In this document: piece by piece, positions 19,427 to 28,178 of the stretch
Layout: every line of letters begins with the position of its first letter
Numbering within the stretch: position 1 is the first letter of the stretch
Assembly: GCF_005222845.1 (NCBI RefSeq)
Contig: NZ_STFZ01000001.1
Location: 1-64,000 of the forward strand
DNA from: Rhizobium sp. FY34
Lineage (GTDB): Bacteria > Pseudomonadota > Alphaproteobacteria > Rhizobiales > Rhizobiaceae
Length of the DNA: 64,000 nt
Direction: 5' to 3'
The notes under the pieces: generated by a model
What the model was told of the DNA's origin: nothing
The model's input: only the letters and a program-made list of their open reading frames with translations
The model's database searches: none
Program-made: the position numbers and the translations under genes

Positions 19427-22071
19427 GATCAAGAATGAATATGATGCCATCCGCTGCTATAACGCAGAAGCCACTTCGCGGTCTTTTCATCAATACGGCC
19501 AAAGAGCAATGCAGCATCCACGAAAGCGGCAATATGGCGCTCAGTGCGCTCTTGGACGAGCCACGCATCCGGCTCGACTATGTGGAAATCCGGCGCGAAG
19601 ATTATCATAGCCTCGATTCAAAGGATTTCCTGAAAAAGATCTCCAAGGATTACGGGACTGAAATCGATAGCGGAAGTTACGACTTCACTGTCGTCAACTA
19701 TCACCATTTTACAATGGTTCCGTTCGTGGGAAAGCGCCAACTGGATGGCCTTCCGGGTGCAAAATACGCAATCGTGCTCGAGGTGGAACCGCATGATTGT
19801 CTGTCCTTCTGCCCCTACGGATGGTTCGACGGTTACATCGTTCTCGACCCCTCGGTCCGAGACGATCGACCCGAAGTCTTTGCATTCCCTCGGCCTATCG
19901 AAGACATGTTGCCAGGTAATCTTGAGCGGGTCGATGAGATACCCATCATCGGATCGTTTGGATTCGGAACACCGGGCAAGGGCTTCGAATTGCTTGTTGA
20001 CGCGGTGAACCGGGAATTTGATCGTGCGCTTGTGCGCATCAATATCCCCTCGAACATCTACGCGGATGACGCGATGGCAAGTGTGCATGGCGAAAACTAT
20101 GCGCGCTATCTTGCGAAAATCTGCAAACGCATTGCAAAGCCTGGCATTGACGTCGAGTTCACTTACGATTTTATGTCGAAGGATGAATTGATTGAATGGT
20201 GCGGTCGAAACACTCTGAACTGCTTCATGTACACGAGAAAGCAGTCGGGATTGGCGGCAACCACGGATCAGGCGATTGCCTCGGGGCGGCCATTGCTTGT
20301 ATCGGGCAATCAAACCTTCCGCCACATCCATGATTACATGCGGCCGTATCCCGGCACGACGCTGCGTCAAGCGATTGAACATTCGGGACATGTCGTGAAG
20401 ACTATCCAGAAGGATTGGAGTCCTCAGAGTTTCCGTGACCAGTTTATCAGGATGCTGAAACTGACGACCGGTGAAACCGAAAGCAAGGTTGATGTTTCCG
20501 TCAGCGGTTCCGGGGCGCCGCAGAAATCCAAACCGAAACCGGTCATGCTGGTCATTTCACCGACCATCATCGCCCGCAACGCCATCGATACTCTTGCTGC
20601 ACGCGCCGTTTCTGCATTGAGTGACGCGTCACAGTTCCAGGTGATCAAGAGCGTTGCACAGACCGCTGATGGGTATGCCCGGACATGTTTCTGGTTGAGA
20701 CCGGAAGTCGCTTGTTTTGTTGGCTGGACAACTGACCGAGTGCAGTCGGAAATCGCCAAGTTCCGCAGCGCTTATCCCGATTGCAAGATCGTGCTTCTTC
20801 CAGCGCCCGAAGCCGGGCAGGCGGAAGCCTGCATGCAGTCTCTCGCGCTTTTGGGGGCCGACGCCCGCTACATTCTGTCTGGCATCGCTCCTTTCAACAC
20901 GCAATTGGTTGCGAAACAGCCGGGCCCGGCCTGGGTCGGTTTATATGGCTATGATGCGGAACTCGAGGCGGGAGAACTCGGCGCGCTCCTGGCGAAGATG
21001 GAGCGGGAAATCGGGGCCGCGCGGGTGTTCATCTACCAAACTAGGTCGGACGATTCTCTCACGCAGATTGCGTTGTCGGATCGCATTCGCATGCTGAAGA
21101 GACAGGTTTCGGCTTCGATAAACTTCGAGGTGAAGCCGCTTCCCTTGTCGGCGGCCGAACGAATTGATTGCCTGGCAAAGAATGCGTTGAATATCATTCG
21201 TTACCGAGCAGGCGATGCAGACACCCTCTTCGATATACGCGATCTGTCACTGACGACGGAACGGCCGCTGGTCTTCACGCGTTACGGAAAGTTCCCTGGC
21301 CAGCCTGATGGCAGCGTTTACGTCGAAGATGAGCGCCTGACCCATTTCATGCAGGCGGGCAACGGTGCCCATATAGCGGTCTTCAATACACTCGCCGAAG
21401 GTCGTTTTGTCGCGGAGGTCGAAGATCTTGCGCACAAGCTGATTGCCGGCAAGGACGAGGTTCCGTCACCCTCGCTCCGCGATGTCGTCAATGGGGAGGG
21501 ATGGATTTCGCTCGATGCAAAGCCCGCCTTGCTCGTGGATCTTCACGATGACGCACCACGGGAAAAGTCTGCAACCGATGTAACTCAACGCGAAATACCG
21601 GTTGAGCAAACATGGCTGTATGACGCAGTTCGCACGACAATCGGATCCCGAAAGGATGCCCGGATCGCGGTCCTAGGCGATACGGAACTCCAGGCTGCGG
21701 CTAGTCTTCAAAAGGACGGCGTCGCATTCGAGATGACGAGCACGGCAGATATTGCATTCGTCTCCAATGTGATCGCGGGCAAGAAAGACCTGGAACTGAA
21801 ACTGTCGCAGCTTTCGCGGCAACTCAATCCTGGTGGAACTGGGCTATTCCTCTGCTACCACGCGGAAAACTATCAAACTCCGTTCGTTCAGGAGGATGCA
21901 GATTTCAAGGTTGTGACGCCGGAGGAGTTCGACCAAGCGATGAGCGGGGACTTGAGCCTCACATGCATATTGAGGCCAGCCATCACATGCCGTCCCGTAT
22001 GTATTTTTCCACCTGCCTTCACGTCACCACCCGTCGGTTTATACGTAGTTGAAAAACGCGAAGGAATTTGA
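19423..22071 (+). CDS. Large glycosyltransferase-like multidomain protein, second of three
   Basis: The protein has 882 residues and starts in an ATGA overlap with the previous gene. Residues 20-340 look like a GT-B glycosyltransferase: IIGSFGFGTPGKGFELLVDA in the middle and LAATTDQAIASGRPLLVSGN in the second Rossmann half are typical of a donor-binding domain. Residues 360-620 form a second alpha/beta region I cannot assign. Residues about 730-850 end with LSRQLNPGGTGLFLC, which recalls the strand-5 region of class I methyltransferases, although no clear motif I glycine loop is visible. It may be a bifunctional glycan-modifying enzyme or carry a degenerate methyltransferase domain. Confidence 0.6.
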   Translation: MRSRMNMMPSAAITQKPLRGLFINTAKEQCSIHESGNMALSALLDEPRIRLDYVEIRREDYHSLDSKDFLKKISKDYGTEIDSGSYDFTVVNYHHFTMVPFVGKRQLDGLPGAKYAIVLEVEPHDCLSFCPYGWFDGYIVLDPSVRDDRPEVFAFPRPIEDMLPGNLERVDEIPIIGSFGFGTPGKGFELLVDAVNREFDRALVRINIPSNIYADDAMASVHGENYARYLAKICKRIAKPGIDVEFTYDFMSKDELIEWCGRNTLNCFMYTRKQSGLAATTDQAIASGRPLLVSGNQTFRHIHDYMRPYPGTTLRQAIEHSGHVVKTIQKDWSPQSFRDQFIRMLKLTTGETESKVDVSVSGSGAPQKSKPKPVMLVISPTIIARNAIDTLAARAVSALSDASQFQVIKSVAQTADGYARTCFWLRPEVACFVGWTTDRVQSEIAKFRSAYPDCKIVLLPAPEAGQAEACMQSLALLGADARYILSGIAPFNTQLVAKQPGPAWVGLYGYDAELEAGELGALLAKMEREIGAARVFIYQTRSDDSLTQIALSDRIRMLKRQVSASINFEVKPLPLSAAERIDCLAKNALNIIRYRAGDADTLFDIRDLSLTTERPLVFTRYGKFPGQPDGSVYVEDERLTHFMQAGNGAHIAVFNTLAEGRFVAEVEDLAHKLIAGKDEVPSPSLRDVVNGEGWISLDAKPALLVDLHDDAPREKSATDVTQREIPVEQTWLYDAVRTTIGSRKDARIAVLGDTELQAAASLQKDGVAFEMTSTADIAFVSNVIAGKKDLELKLSQLSRQLNPGGTGLFLCYHAENYQTPFVQEDADFKVVTPEEFDQAMSGDLSLTCILRPAITCRPVCIFPPAFTSPPVGLYVVEKREGI

Positions 22072-22076
22072 CCTCA

Positions 22077-23831
22077 ATGTCTATCGTCGAAGGTCTTCTG
22101 GAATCAAAGCCGATGAACGAGAAAAATACCGGCCGAAAGCGTAGAATTTTCTGGCTAGGCGCGCATAAAATTCTGATCAAGACTGAATTGAAGCTTCTTC
22201 GTGACCTGGGATACGAGGTCTTTGTGCCATCGTACCTTTCCAATGTTGACGATCAGAGCGCGGTAACACAACTGCAGTCTGCAGACGCAAGTACATTGCC
22301 GAAGGACATCATCCTGAAGCTGTCCGAGTACAATTTCTTCTATAATTCTGTTGATCAGGAAATAGCCGAAATCTTGAACACCTATTTCGATGGGGCGATC
22401 GTCACGATCGTAGGCCGCTGGTGTGCGGAATTTCTGCGTGCCTTCGAAGGTCCGGTCCTATTTCGCGCCTACGGCCAGACAAGCCTTCTGTCCGAGGATT
22501 TCGAGCGGCTTGGCATGCGAGGCCTGCTGGAGGACAGACATAATGTTCACTTTCTGCCACATGCCGAGGAAACGGGAGAGTTCGAGGGTGAATGGCTGAA
22601 GCGGAAAATGCGCGTGGTGCCATACTCAATTGCGCCCGACATATTTGACCGTGAGGGAAGCTGGCGAGGCTCGACCGGCAATGATGGTTATATTCTGATT
22701 TCCGCACCCAACATCGCGAATATATTTCACCGCTTTCACTATCGCTTCCTGAAGAAGCATTTTTATCAAAGCCATTATCGCTATGTCGGCGTGCAGACCA
22801 AGCCGATCGACGATCCCCAAGTGCTGGGCACCTTGTCGCTTGACGAAGTCAAGGAGCAGTTCACGCGCGCAAGCGGCTACCTCTATACATATAGTGACCC
22901 CAGAGTGTGCTATCTTCCACCTATCGAGATGATGGCATATGGTGGCCCAGTGATCTATCTGAAGGGGTCTCTGCTCGCACGGTATTTCAACAATTGTGGG
23001 CCCGGCGAATGCCAGACCATTGAGGACGCTTACGATAAAAGCCAACTGCTTCTCCGGAACGACACGGCATTCGTCAGCGAACTGCAATCTGCTCAGGCCT
23101 CTGTGGTCGAACGATATCGGCCATCGCAGGTGGCACCTCGTGTGGAAGCCGCTGTCCGGGACCTGATCGGACCGCCGATGGCAACTGCGGAACCATTGCG
23201 CGCGCCCCATGCCTTGGCCGTCACGCGCTCGGCGATGACCCACAGCATCGGGAGGAGCATTATCGAGGCCCTGCTGCAAAACGAAGATCCCGAACGGGCA
23301 TTGGCCATCGACAATCTTATTGACCAGGTCAGCACCGAATATTGCGATCAGTCCGGTACCTCGGCGAACAAGCACGCGCTGTCGGCATGGTGGCGCGAGG
23401 CGCCACCTGCTGAACTGGATGTCCAGTGGGGCGCGGTGGATGTCCTCAACCATCCTCAGGCAAGTGGTCTGATCGGGCGCTGGGTTATCGATCCTGGCAC
23501 AGAGGAATATGCCCGTGAAGCGTCGGCTGGCGAAGCTGGCTATCTGACCTTCGGTCCTTATCTATCCGTGCAGTCAGGGCGGTATGCAGCGCGCTTCGCA
23601 TTGGAAATCGAAGCATTCGACACGCCGGTCACTGTCACGGTCGACGTGGCGGACGCCGGCATTCAACATGCATCGCGTACGATCACCGTGGGCGAGGGAT
23701 GCGTATCCAGCGTCGAGAGTCTGGATTGGTTGGTCGCGACAGGCATGAACTCGGTCGAATTCCGGGTCCTCACCAACGGCACTGGACGTGTACGGCTGAC
23801 CTCCCTGACTTACGATCGGAAACCAGATTAA
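22077..23831 (+). CDS. Glycosyltransferase-like protein with C-terminal beta-rich domain, third of three
   Basis: The N-terminal 390 residues are paralogous to the 18035-19426 protein: RRIFWLGAHKILIKTELK at the start and PIEMMAYGGPVIYLKGS near 280-296. The last 120 residues are rich in beta-strand-forming sequence (SGRYAARFALEIEAFDTPVT) and resemble a carbohydrate-binding or jelly-roll add-on; this is a structural impression only. The preferred start is ATG 22077, 11 bases after GAAGGA; a TTG at 22068 would overlap the previous stop. It is the last plus-strand gene of the surface-modification group, and a LysR gene converges on it from the right. Confidence 0.62.
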   Translation: MSIVEGLLESKPMNEKNTGRKRRIFWLGAHKILIKTELKLLRDLGYEVFVPSYLSNVDDQSAVTQLQSADASTLPKDIILKLSEYNFFYNSVDQEIAEILNTYFDGAIVTIVGRWCAEFLRAFEGPVLFRAYGQTSLLSEDFERLGMRGLLEDRHNVHFLPHAEETGEFEGEWLKRKMRVVPYSIAPDIFDREGSWRGSTGNDGYILISAPNIANIFHRFHYRFLKKHFYQSHYRYVGVQTKPIDDPQVLGTLSLDEVKEQFTRASGYLYTYSDPRVCYLPPIEMMAYGGPVIYLKGSLLARYFNNCGPGECQTIEDAYDKSQLLLRNDTAFVSELQSAQASVVERYRPSQVAPRVEAAVRDLIGPPMATAEPLRAPHALAVTRSAMTHSIGRSIIEALLQNEDPERALAIDNLIDQVSTEYCDQSGTSANKHALSAWWREAPPAELDVQWGAVDVLNHPQASGLIGRWVIDPGTEEYAREASAGEAGYLTFGPYLSVQSGRYAARFALEIEAFDTPVTVTVDVADAGIQHASRTITVGEGCVSSVESLDWLVATGMNSVEFRVLTNGTGRVRLTSLTYDRKPD

Positions 23832-23913
23832 CATTGGCGCAGCCTTTGCCTCTTTCTCTCGATCGAGTTGGAAGGCGGGTCCCTTCATAAGAAAAGGCTA
23901 TAGATATAGTCGA

Positions 23914-25128
23914 TCAATCTTGCTGCCGGGTGCCATCTTGTCCAGCTTGAAGGCCGAAAAAGCGGATATCCTCCATAAATTCCGCTTGTGCTTTTGTCGG
24001 AATCCAGGCTTTGCGGCAGGTCAGCCCGATCGGGCGGCTGGTTTCCTCTAGCGGGTGTGTCAGCGTCACCAGGAGCCCTGCCTGACGATCGGCACGAACC
24101 TGCAGGGCGGAGATGAAACCCAGATGGTCCGAATGGCGCAAGATTTCTCGCATCAGTACCAAGGAACCAGTTTCGACCAGGCTGTTCGGTGGCTCAACGC
24201 CATGTCGGGCAAACAGCGTATCAAAGAAGTGTCGTGCCGGTGACCCTTGTCCGGACACGACCCAGGGAAACTCGGCAAGGGATTGCAGGCACGGCTGCTG
24301 CTTGCCATGGAGCGGATGTCCGGGCCGGCACACCACGACCATCCTGTCGTGGAAGATTTCCTCTTGGGCGAAATCGGCCACGCTGTCGGGCGCGCGCAAT
24401 GCACCAATCAGAAAATCGATGTCTCCGCGACGCATGCCGAGCGCCATGTCTTCGTAGGGTCCCTCGACGATCCGTAGGGCAAGGGTAGGCCTGCGCATAC
24501 GGAAGCGGGCAATCGCTGGTCCAAGCAGAAAGGCGCGCGACAGCGGCATGGCACCGATAACGATCCGGCCCACTTCACGGCCGGCAATTTCTCCCAGATC
24601 AGCCCGCGCCTGCTCAAGCTCGGCAAAGGCCAGACGCGCTGCCACTGCCAGCGAGCGGGTCGGCCGTGAGGCTATCATTCCATGCGACGTGCGCTCAAAC
24701 AGCGCCTGTCCCACCTCCTTTTCCATCTGGCTAATGGCCCGATGAACGGTGGGTTGCGAAAGGTTGAGACGGCGAGCTGCTTCCGAAAAGCTCTCGGCTT
24801 CCACAACGGCGATCAATGCATGAAGCTGTGCGCTGGTGACCGTCAGCTTGAGGCGCGGCGCGAGCTCGGCCATGGCCGGATCCAATAGGGCCAGCGCCCG
24901 CTCTATGCGGCGGCAGAGAACATCGCCCTCCGGGGTTACGAAGAAGCCCTGTGGTGTCCGCTCGAAGAGGGGTGTGCCAGCGGAGCGCTCCATCTTGCCA
25001 AGTGCCAGGGTCACAGCCGGCTGCGATACATGGCAACGTTCAGACGCCTTCGTCACGGATCGTGTTTCCTGAAGAGCCAGCAAGATCCGCAGATGCCTGA
25101 GATTACCGATCATTCCACGCGTTTCCAT
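23914..25128 (-). CDS. LysR-type transcriptional regulator with two N-terminal HTH domains
   Basis: At 404 residues this is about 100 longer than a usual LysR protein. Two LysR-type winged HTH segments stand in tandem: residues about 9-68 (SVTKASERCHVSQPAVTLAL) and about 97-156 (SFSEAARRLNLSQPTVHRAI), each followed by the usual PLFERT or ALFERT wing. Residues about 180-390 form a LysR effector-binding domain. It is divergent from galB-galC-galD with a 220-base gap, the standard arrangement for a LysR activator of a catabolic operon, so it probably controls them (a GalR-like role). The effector may be a ring-cleavage product; that is inference. Confidence 0.88.
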   Translation of the reverse strand: METRGMIGNLRHLRILLALQETRSVTKASERCHVSQPAVTLALGKMERSAGTPLFERTPQGFFVTPEGDVLCRRIERALALLDPAMAELAPRLKLTVTSAQLHALIAVVEAESFSEAARRLNLSQPTVHRAISQMEKEVGQALFERTSHGMIASRPTRSLAVAARLAFAELEQARADLGEIAGREVGRIVIGAMPLSRAFLLGPAIARFRMRRPTLALRIVEGPYEDMALGMRRGDIDFLIGALRAPDSVADFAQEEIFHDRMVVVCRPGHPLHGKQQPCLQSLAEFPWVVSGQGSPARHFFDTLFARHGVEPPNSLVETGSLVLMREILRHSDHLGFISALQVRADRQAGLLVTLTHPLEETSRPIGLTCRKAWIPTKAQAEFMEDIRFFGLQAGQDGTRQQD

Positions 25129-25348
25129 TGAGCGAAAGTGCCCGCTGCGTGCAGGACGGCAGATGCTGCCCTTTCAAAGCTCACCAATCCCGCCGTCATG
25201 ACACCCTCCTGTTGTGTCGGTCCAGCATGTGGCGGAATGGACAGGCACGCCACCATCTATAGCATAAACTAATGACATGGACGGACTAGTGAATTGGCTG
25301 GGGGCGTGTTGGGGGTAATCATTCTGGTGAACGAGACAGGAGATCCAG
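25129..25348. promoter_or_regulatory. Divergent promoter region, LysR regulator / galBCD
   Basis: The region between the divergent LysR and gal genes should carry a T-N11-A LysR box and both promoters. A TATAGCATAAACTAATGA stretch around 25257-25274 is AT-rich and partly symmetrical (TAG/CTA) and is the best candidate. galB has the Shine-Dalgarno ACAGGAGA ending 6 bases before its ATG. Confidence 0.4.
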
Positions 25349-26095
25349 ATGTCCAGCCCGACGCCCGACGCAAAAACCGCACTTGTTATTTCCGCCCATG
25401 CCGCCGATTTCGTCTGGCGCTGCGGCGGCGCGATCGCGCTTCATGCCGCCTTGGGATACAAGGTCACAGTCGTTTGTCTGTCCTTTGGCGAACGGGGTGA
25501 ATCGGCCAAGCTGTGGAAACAGCCCGGCATGACCCTTGAGCGGGTGAAGTCCGCACGCCGCGCAGAGGCTGAGAGGGCGGCGCAGGCGCTGGACGTGCAT
25601 GACCTGATCAGCTTCGATCTCGGTGACTATCCCCTGCGTCTGAACGACGACGACAAGTATCGCCTTGTCGATGTCATTCGCGCTGTGCAGCCGTCTTTCA
25701 TGCTCAGCCACTCGCAATATGACCCCTATAATACCGACCACATGTATGCCACGCAGGTTGCCCTCGAAGCGCGCATGATTGCCCAGGCCTGGGGACATAA
25801 TCCCGGCCAGAAGGTGCTTGGTGCGCCGCAACTCTATTTATTTGAGCCGCATCAGACCGAGCAGATGGGCTGGAAGCCCGATGTCTTTCTCGACATTACA
25901 TCTGTCTGGGACAAGAAGCGTGCCGCGATCGAGTGCATGGAAGGCCAGGAGCATCTCTGGGAGTTCTATAGCCGTGTCGCGGAAAATCGCGCCAATCACT
26001 TCATGCGCAATTCCGGTGGCCAATCGGGCGGTCGTGCGGCGAAATATGCGGAGGGTTTCCAGTCCGTCTTTCCGCGCACCGTCGATGAGCTTTGA
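25349..26095 (+). CDS. galB: 4-oxalomesaconate hydratase (PIG-L/LmbE family, GalB type)
   Basis: GalB hydrates 4-oxalomesaconate to 4-carboxy-4-hydroxy-2-oxoadipate in gallate and protocatechuate 4,5-cleavage pathways. The protein (248 residues) has the LmbE/PIG-L fold pattern in the GalB variant: VISAHAADFVWRCGG replaces the usual AHPDD motif, followed by VVCLSFGERGESAKLW, LSHSQYDPYNTDH and the late FLDITSVWDKK and AEGFQSVFPR segments. These segments match what I remember of Pseudomonas putida GalB closely. It is the first gene of a three-enzyme operon with galC and galD. Confidence 0.88.
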   Translation: MSSPTPDAKTALVISAHAADFVWRCGGAIALHAALGYKVTVVCLSFGERGESAKLWKQPGMTLERVKSARRAEAERAAQALDVHDLISFDLGDYPLRLNDDDKYRLVDVIRAVQPSFMLSHSQYDPYNTDHMYATQVALEARMIAQAWGHNPGQKVLGAPQLYLFEPHQTEQMGWKPDVFLDITSVWDKKRAAIECMEGQEHLWEFYSRVAENRANHFMRNSGGQSGGRAAKYAEGFQSVFPRTVDEL

Positions 26096-26195
26096 CATCG
26101 AGTGGGGCGGCCTTCCGGTTTCTCCGAGCCAGAAACCGAAAATCCCTCCGGCGCAACCGGTCTCTATCATCGATACTTGGTATGAGGAGCATTGA
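26085..26195 (+). CDS. Possible small protein between galB and galC (36 codons)
   Basis: An ATG inside the end of galB (ATGAGCTTTGA) opens a 36-codon frame that fills almost the whole galB-galC gap and ends two bases before the preferred galC ATG. The product begins MSFDIEWGG, is proline-rich in the middle and ends IIDTWYEEH. The galC Shine-Dalgarno GAGGAG lies inside it. The near-perfect fit to the gap suggests it may be translated and couple galB to galC, but it could also be chance. No function is known to me. Confidence 0.35.
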   Translation: MSFDIEWGGLPVSPSQKPKIPPAQPVSIIDTWYEEH

Positions 26196-26197
26196 AT

Positions 26198-26869
26198 ATG
26201 GCTGTCGTCGTTCAGAGTATTGCACGCGTTTCGCAAGAGGTGATCGACAGGCTCGCCGCAGCCGGCGTTGCCACCGTGCATGAGGCGCAAGGCCGCAAGG
26301 GCATGCTGGCCAGCTATATGCGGCCGATCTTTGCCGGTGCCCAGATTGCCGGGTCGGCCGTCACCATCTCGGCGCCGCCCGGCGACAATTGGATGCTGCA
26401 TGTGGCGATCGAGCAGCTCAAGACCGGTGACATCCTGGTTCTGGCGCCGACCAGCCCCTGTGACAACGGCTATTTCGGGGATCTTCTCGCCACATCGGCC
26501 AAGGCGCGTGGATGCCGGGGGCTGGTGATCGATGCCGGTGTGCGCGATATCCGCGATCTGACGGCGATGGGCTTTCCCGTCTGGTCCAAGGCGATCTCGG
26601 CGCAGGGCACAGTCAAGGAAACGCTTGGCTCGGTGAACATAGCGGTGGTCTGTGCCGGTTGCCATGTCGAGGCTGGGGATGTGATCGTCGCGGACGATGA
26701 CGGTGTCTGCGTGGTCAAGCGTGACGAGGCCGAAACCGTTCTTGCTGCGGCGGAAAAGCGTCTCGCCAACGAGGATGCCAAACGGCAAAGGCTCGCAGCC
26801 GGCGAACTTGGCCTCGATATCTATGACATGCGGGGGGCTCTGGCGGCCAAGGGGCTGAAATATGTCTGA
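26198..26869 (+). CDS. galC: 4-carboxy-4-hydroxy-2-oxoadipate aldolase / oxaloacetate decarboxylase
   Basis: This class II pyruvate aldolase (RraA-like fold) splits 4-carboxy-4-hydroxy-2-oxoadipate into pyruvate and oxaloacetate. The 223-residue sequence shows the family signature: GDLL at about 94-97, then [10 protein letters not shown] with the catalytic Arg116 and metal-binding Asp117. [13 protein letters not shown] near the C-terminus is also typical. The ATG at 26198 sits 8 bases after GAGGAG; a TTG at 26192 is too close to that site. It overlaps galD by 8 bases (ATGTCTGA). The gene is also known as ligK or proA in other pathways. Confidence 0.9.
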   Translation: MAVVVQSIARVSQEVIDRLAAAGVATVHEAQGRKGMLASYMRPIFAGAQIAGSAVTISAPPGDNWMLHVAIEQLKTGDILVLAPTSPCDNGYFGDLLATSAKARGCRGLVIDAGVRDIRDLTAMGFPVWSKAISAQGTVKETLGSVNIAVVCAGCHVEAGDVIVADDDGVCVVKRDEAETVLAAAEKRLANEDAKRQRLAAGELGLDIYDMRGALAAKGLKYV

Positions 26870-27926
26870 CGAAAGCGGAATTCGCTGCCTTTGGATGCGG
26901 GGTGGCTCCTCAAAGGGGGCCTATTTTCTAAAGGAGGATCTGCCGGGCGATCCGGCCGAGCGGGATGACCTTTTGCTGCGGATCATGGGCTCTCCCGATC
27001 CACGCCAGATCGACGGTATCGGGGGCGCCGATCCCCTAACGTCAAAGGTTGCCATCCTGTCTCGATCGACTAGAGCAGACGCAGATGTCGACTACCTGTT
27101 CCTTCAGGTGTTTGTCGATCAGGCGCTGGTGAGTGATGCTCAGGGTTGCGGCAATATTCTTGCCGGTGTTGGCCCGGCCGCCATCGAGCGTGACCTGGTT
27201 TCCGTGGCAGGTCAGGAGACGGCTGTGCGCATCCATATGGTCAATACGGGCGAGGTGGCGCTCGCCAGGGTGCAGACGCCTGCGGGACGCGTATCCTATA
27301 GTGGTTCGAGTGAGATTGCAGGTGTTCCAGGCCGGCACGCGCCGGTGCCTCTGTTGTTCATGAATATTGCCGGCTCGATGTGTGGAGCCCTGCTGCCGAC
27401 TGGGAACGCCATCGACCTGATCGATGGGGTCGAGGCCACCATGATCGACAATGGCATGCCCTGCGTGATCCTCAGAGCATCGGATTTTGGGCTGACTGGC
27501 AAGGAAAGCCGCGAGGAAATCGAGGCAGATCAGGGTCTCAAAGCCCGGATCGAGGCAATCCGCCTCAAGGCCGGCCCGCTGATGAACCTGGGTGATGTTG
27601 AAGAGGCTTCGGTGCCCAAGATGACGCTTGTATCGCCGCCGACAAGCGGTGGAGCGATCTCGACGCGCAGTTTCATTCCGCATCGCGTCCACGCATCCAT
27701 TGGCGTGTTTGCCGCCATCACGGTTGCCACGGCAACAAGGCTCGGGCAGGGGCCGGCGGCGGCTATGGCGGACCCGCCAGGCGATGGTCAATATCTGATC
27801 GAGCATCCGACAGGCATGATGGACGTGTTTCTCGATATCGGCGAGGATGGTGCGATCAAGGGCGCCGGTTCCGTGCGCACAGCGCGTAAGCTGTTTGACG
27901 GGCTGGTTTTTCCAAAGGATTGCTGA
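26862..27926 (+). CDS. galD: 4-oxalomesaconate tautomerase (PrpF family, GalD type)
   Basis: GalD interconverts the keto and enol forms of 4-oxalomesaconate before hydration by GalB. The protein has 354 residues and opens with [15 protein letters not shown], the PrpF-family substrate-binding start, with [16 protein letters not shown] and [10 protein letters not shown] further on; the latter holds the conserved cysteine region of the DAP-epimerase-like fold. Context with galB and galC distinguishes it from propionate-pathway PrpF. The ring-opening dioxygenase that feeds it is not in this window. Confidence 0.88.
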   Translation: MSDESGIRCLWMRGGSSKGAYFLKEDLPGDPAERDDLLLRIMGSPDPRQIDGIGGADPLTSKVAILSRSTRADADVDYLFLQVFVDQALVSDAQGCGNILAGVGPAAIERDLVSVAGQETAVRIHMVNTGEVALARVQTPAGRVSYSGSSEIAGVPGRHAPVPLLFMNIAGSMCGALLPTGNAIDLIDGVEATMIDNGMPCVILRASDFGLTGKESREEIEADQGLKARIEAIRLKAGPLMNLGDVEEASVPKMTLVSPPTSGGAISTRSFIPHRVHASIGVFAAITVATATRLGQGPAAAMADPPGDGQYLIEHPTGMMDVFLDIGEDGAIKGAGSVRTARKLFDGLVFPKDC

Positions 27927-28000
27927 GGCGCTGTTGTCTACACGCTGACCGGGCCGACAGCACAGGCAGCCAATGGCATTGCCAACCCAAAGGGAAACGA

Positions 28001-28029
28001 AGCCTGCTTTCGATTTACAAAGGCAGGCT
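28001..28029. terminator. Hairpin between convergent galD and the outer-membrane gene
   Basis: AGCCTGC (28001-28007) pairs with GCAGGCT (28023-28029), with partial extension of the stem by TTT/AAA. Read on the minus strand it is followed by a T-rich stretch (TTCGTTTCCCTTT), so it may end transcription coming from the outer-membrane gene. Confidence 0.5.
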
Positions 28030-28067
28030 CTCGCGGGACAGCAATACGATAGTCTCGCCTTGATCAT

Positions 28068-28108
28068 ACCGCGCACCTCCGAAGGTTCGGCTTCGGCTGG
28101 TGCGCGGT
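28068..28108. terminator. Strong hairpin between convergent galD and the outer-membrane gene
   Basis: ACCGCGCACC (28068-28077) pairs perfectly with GGTGCGCGGT (28099-28108). The stem continues as CCGAAG with CTTCGG after a small bulge. No T-run follows on either strand. It is probably a bidirectional barrier between converging transcripts. Confidence 0.6.
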
Positions 28109-28178
28109 TGAACGGGGATGAAGCCTCCCGGCTTCCGGGCCGGATGGTCGTTTTGCAAGCCGGGCGGCTTGCCGCCAT

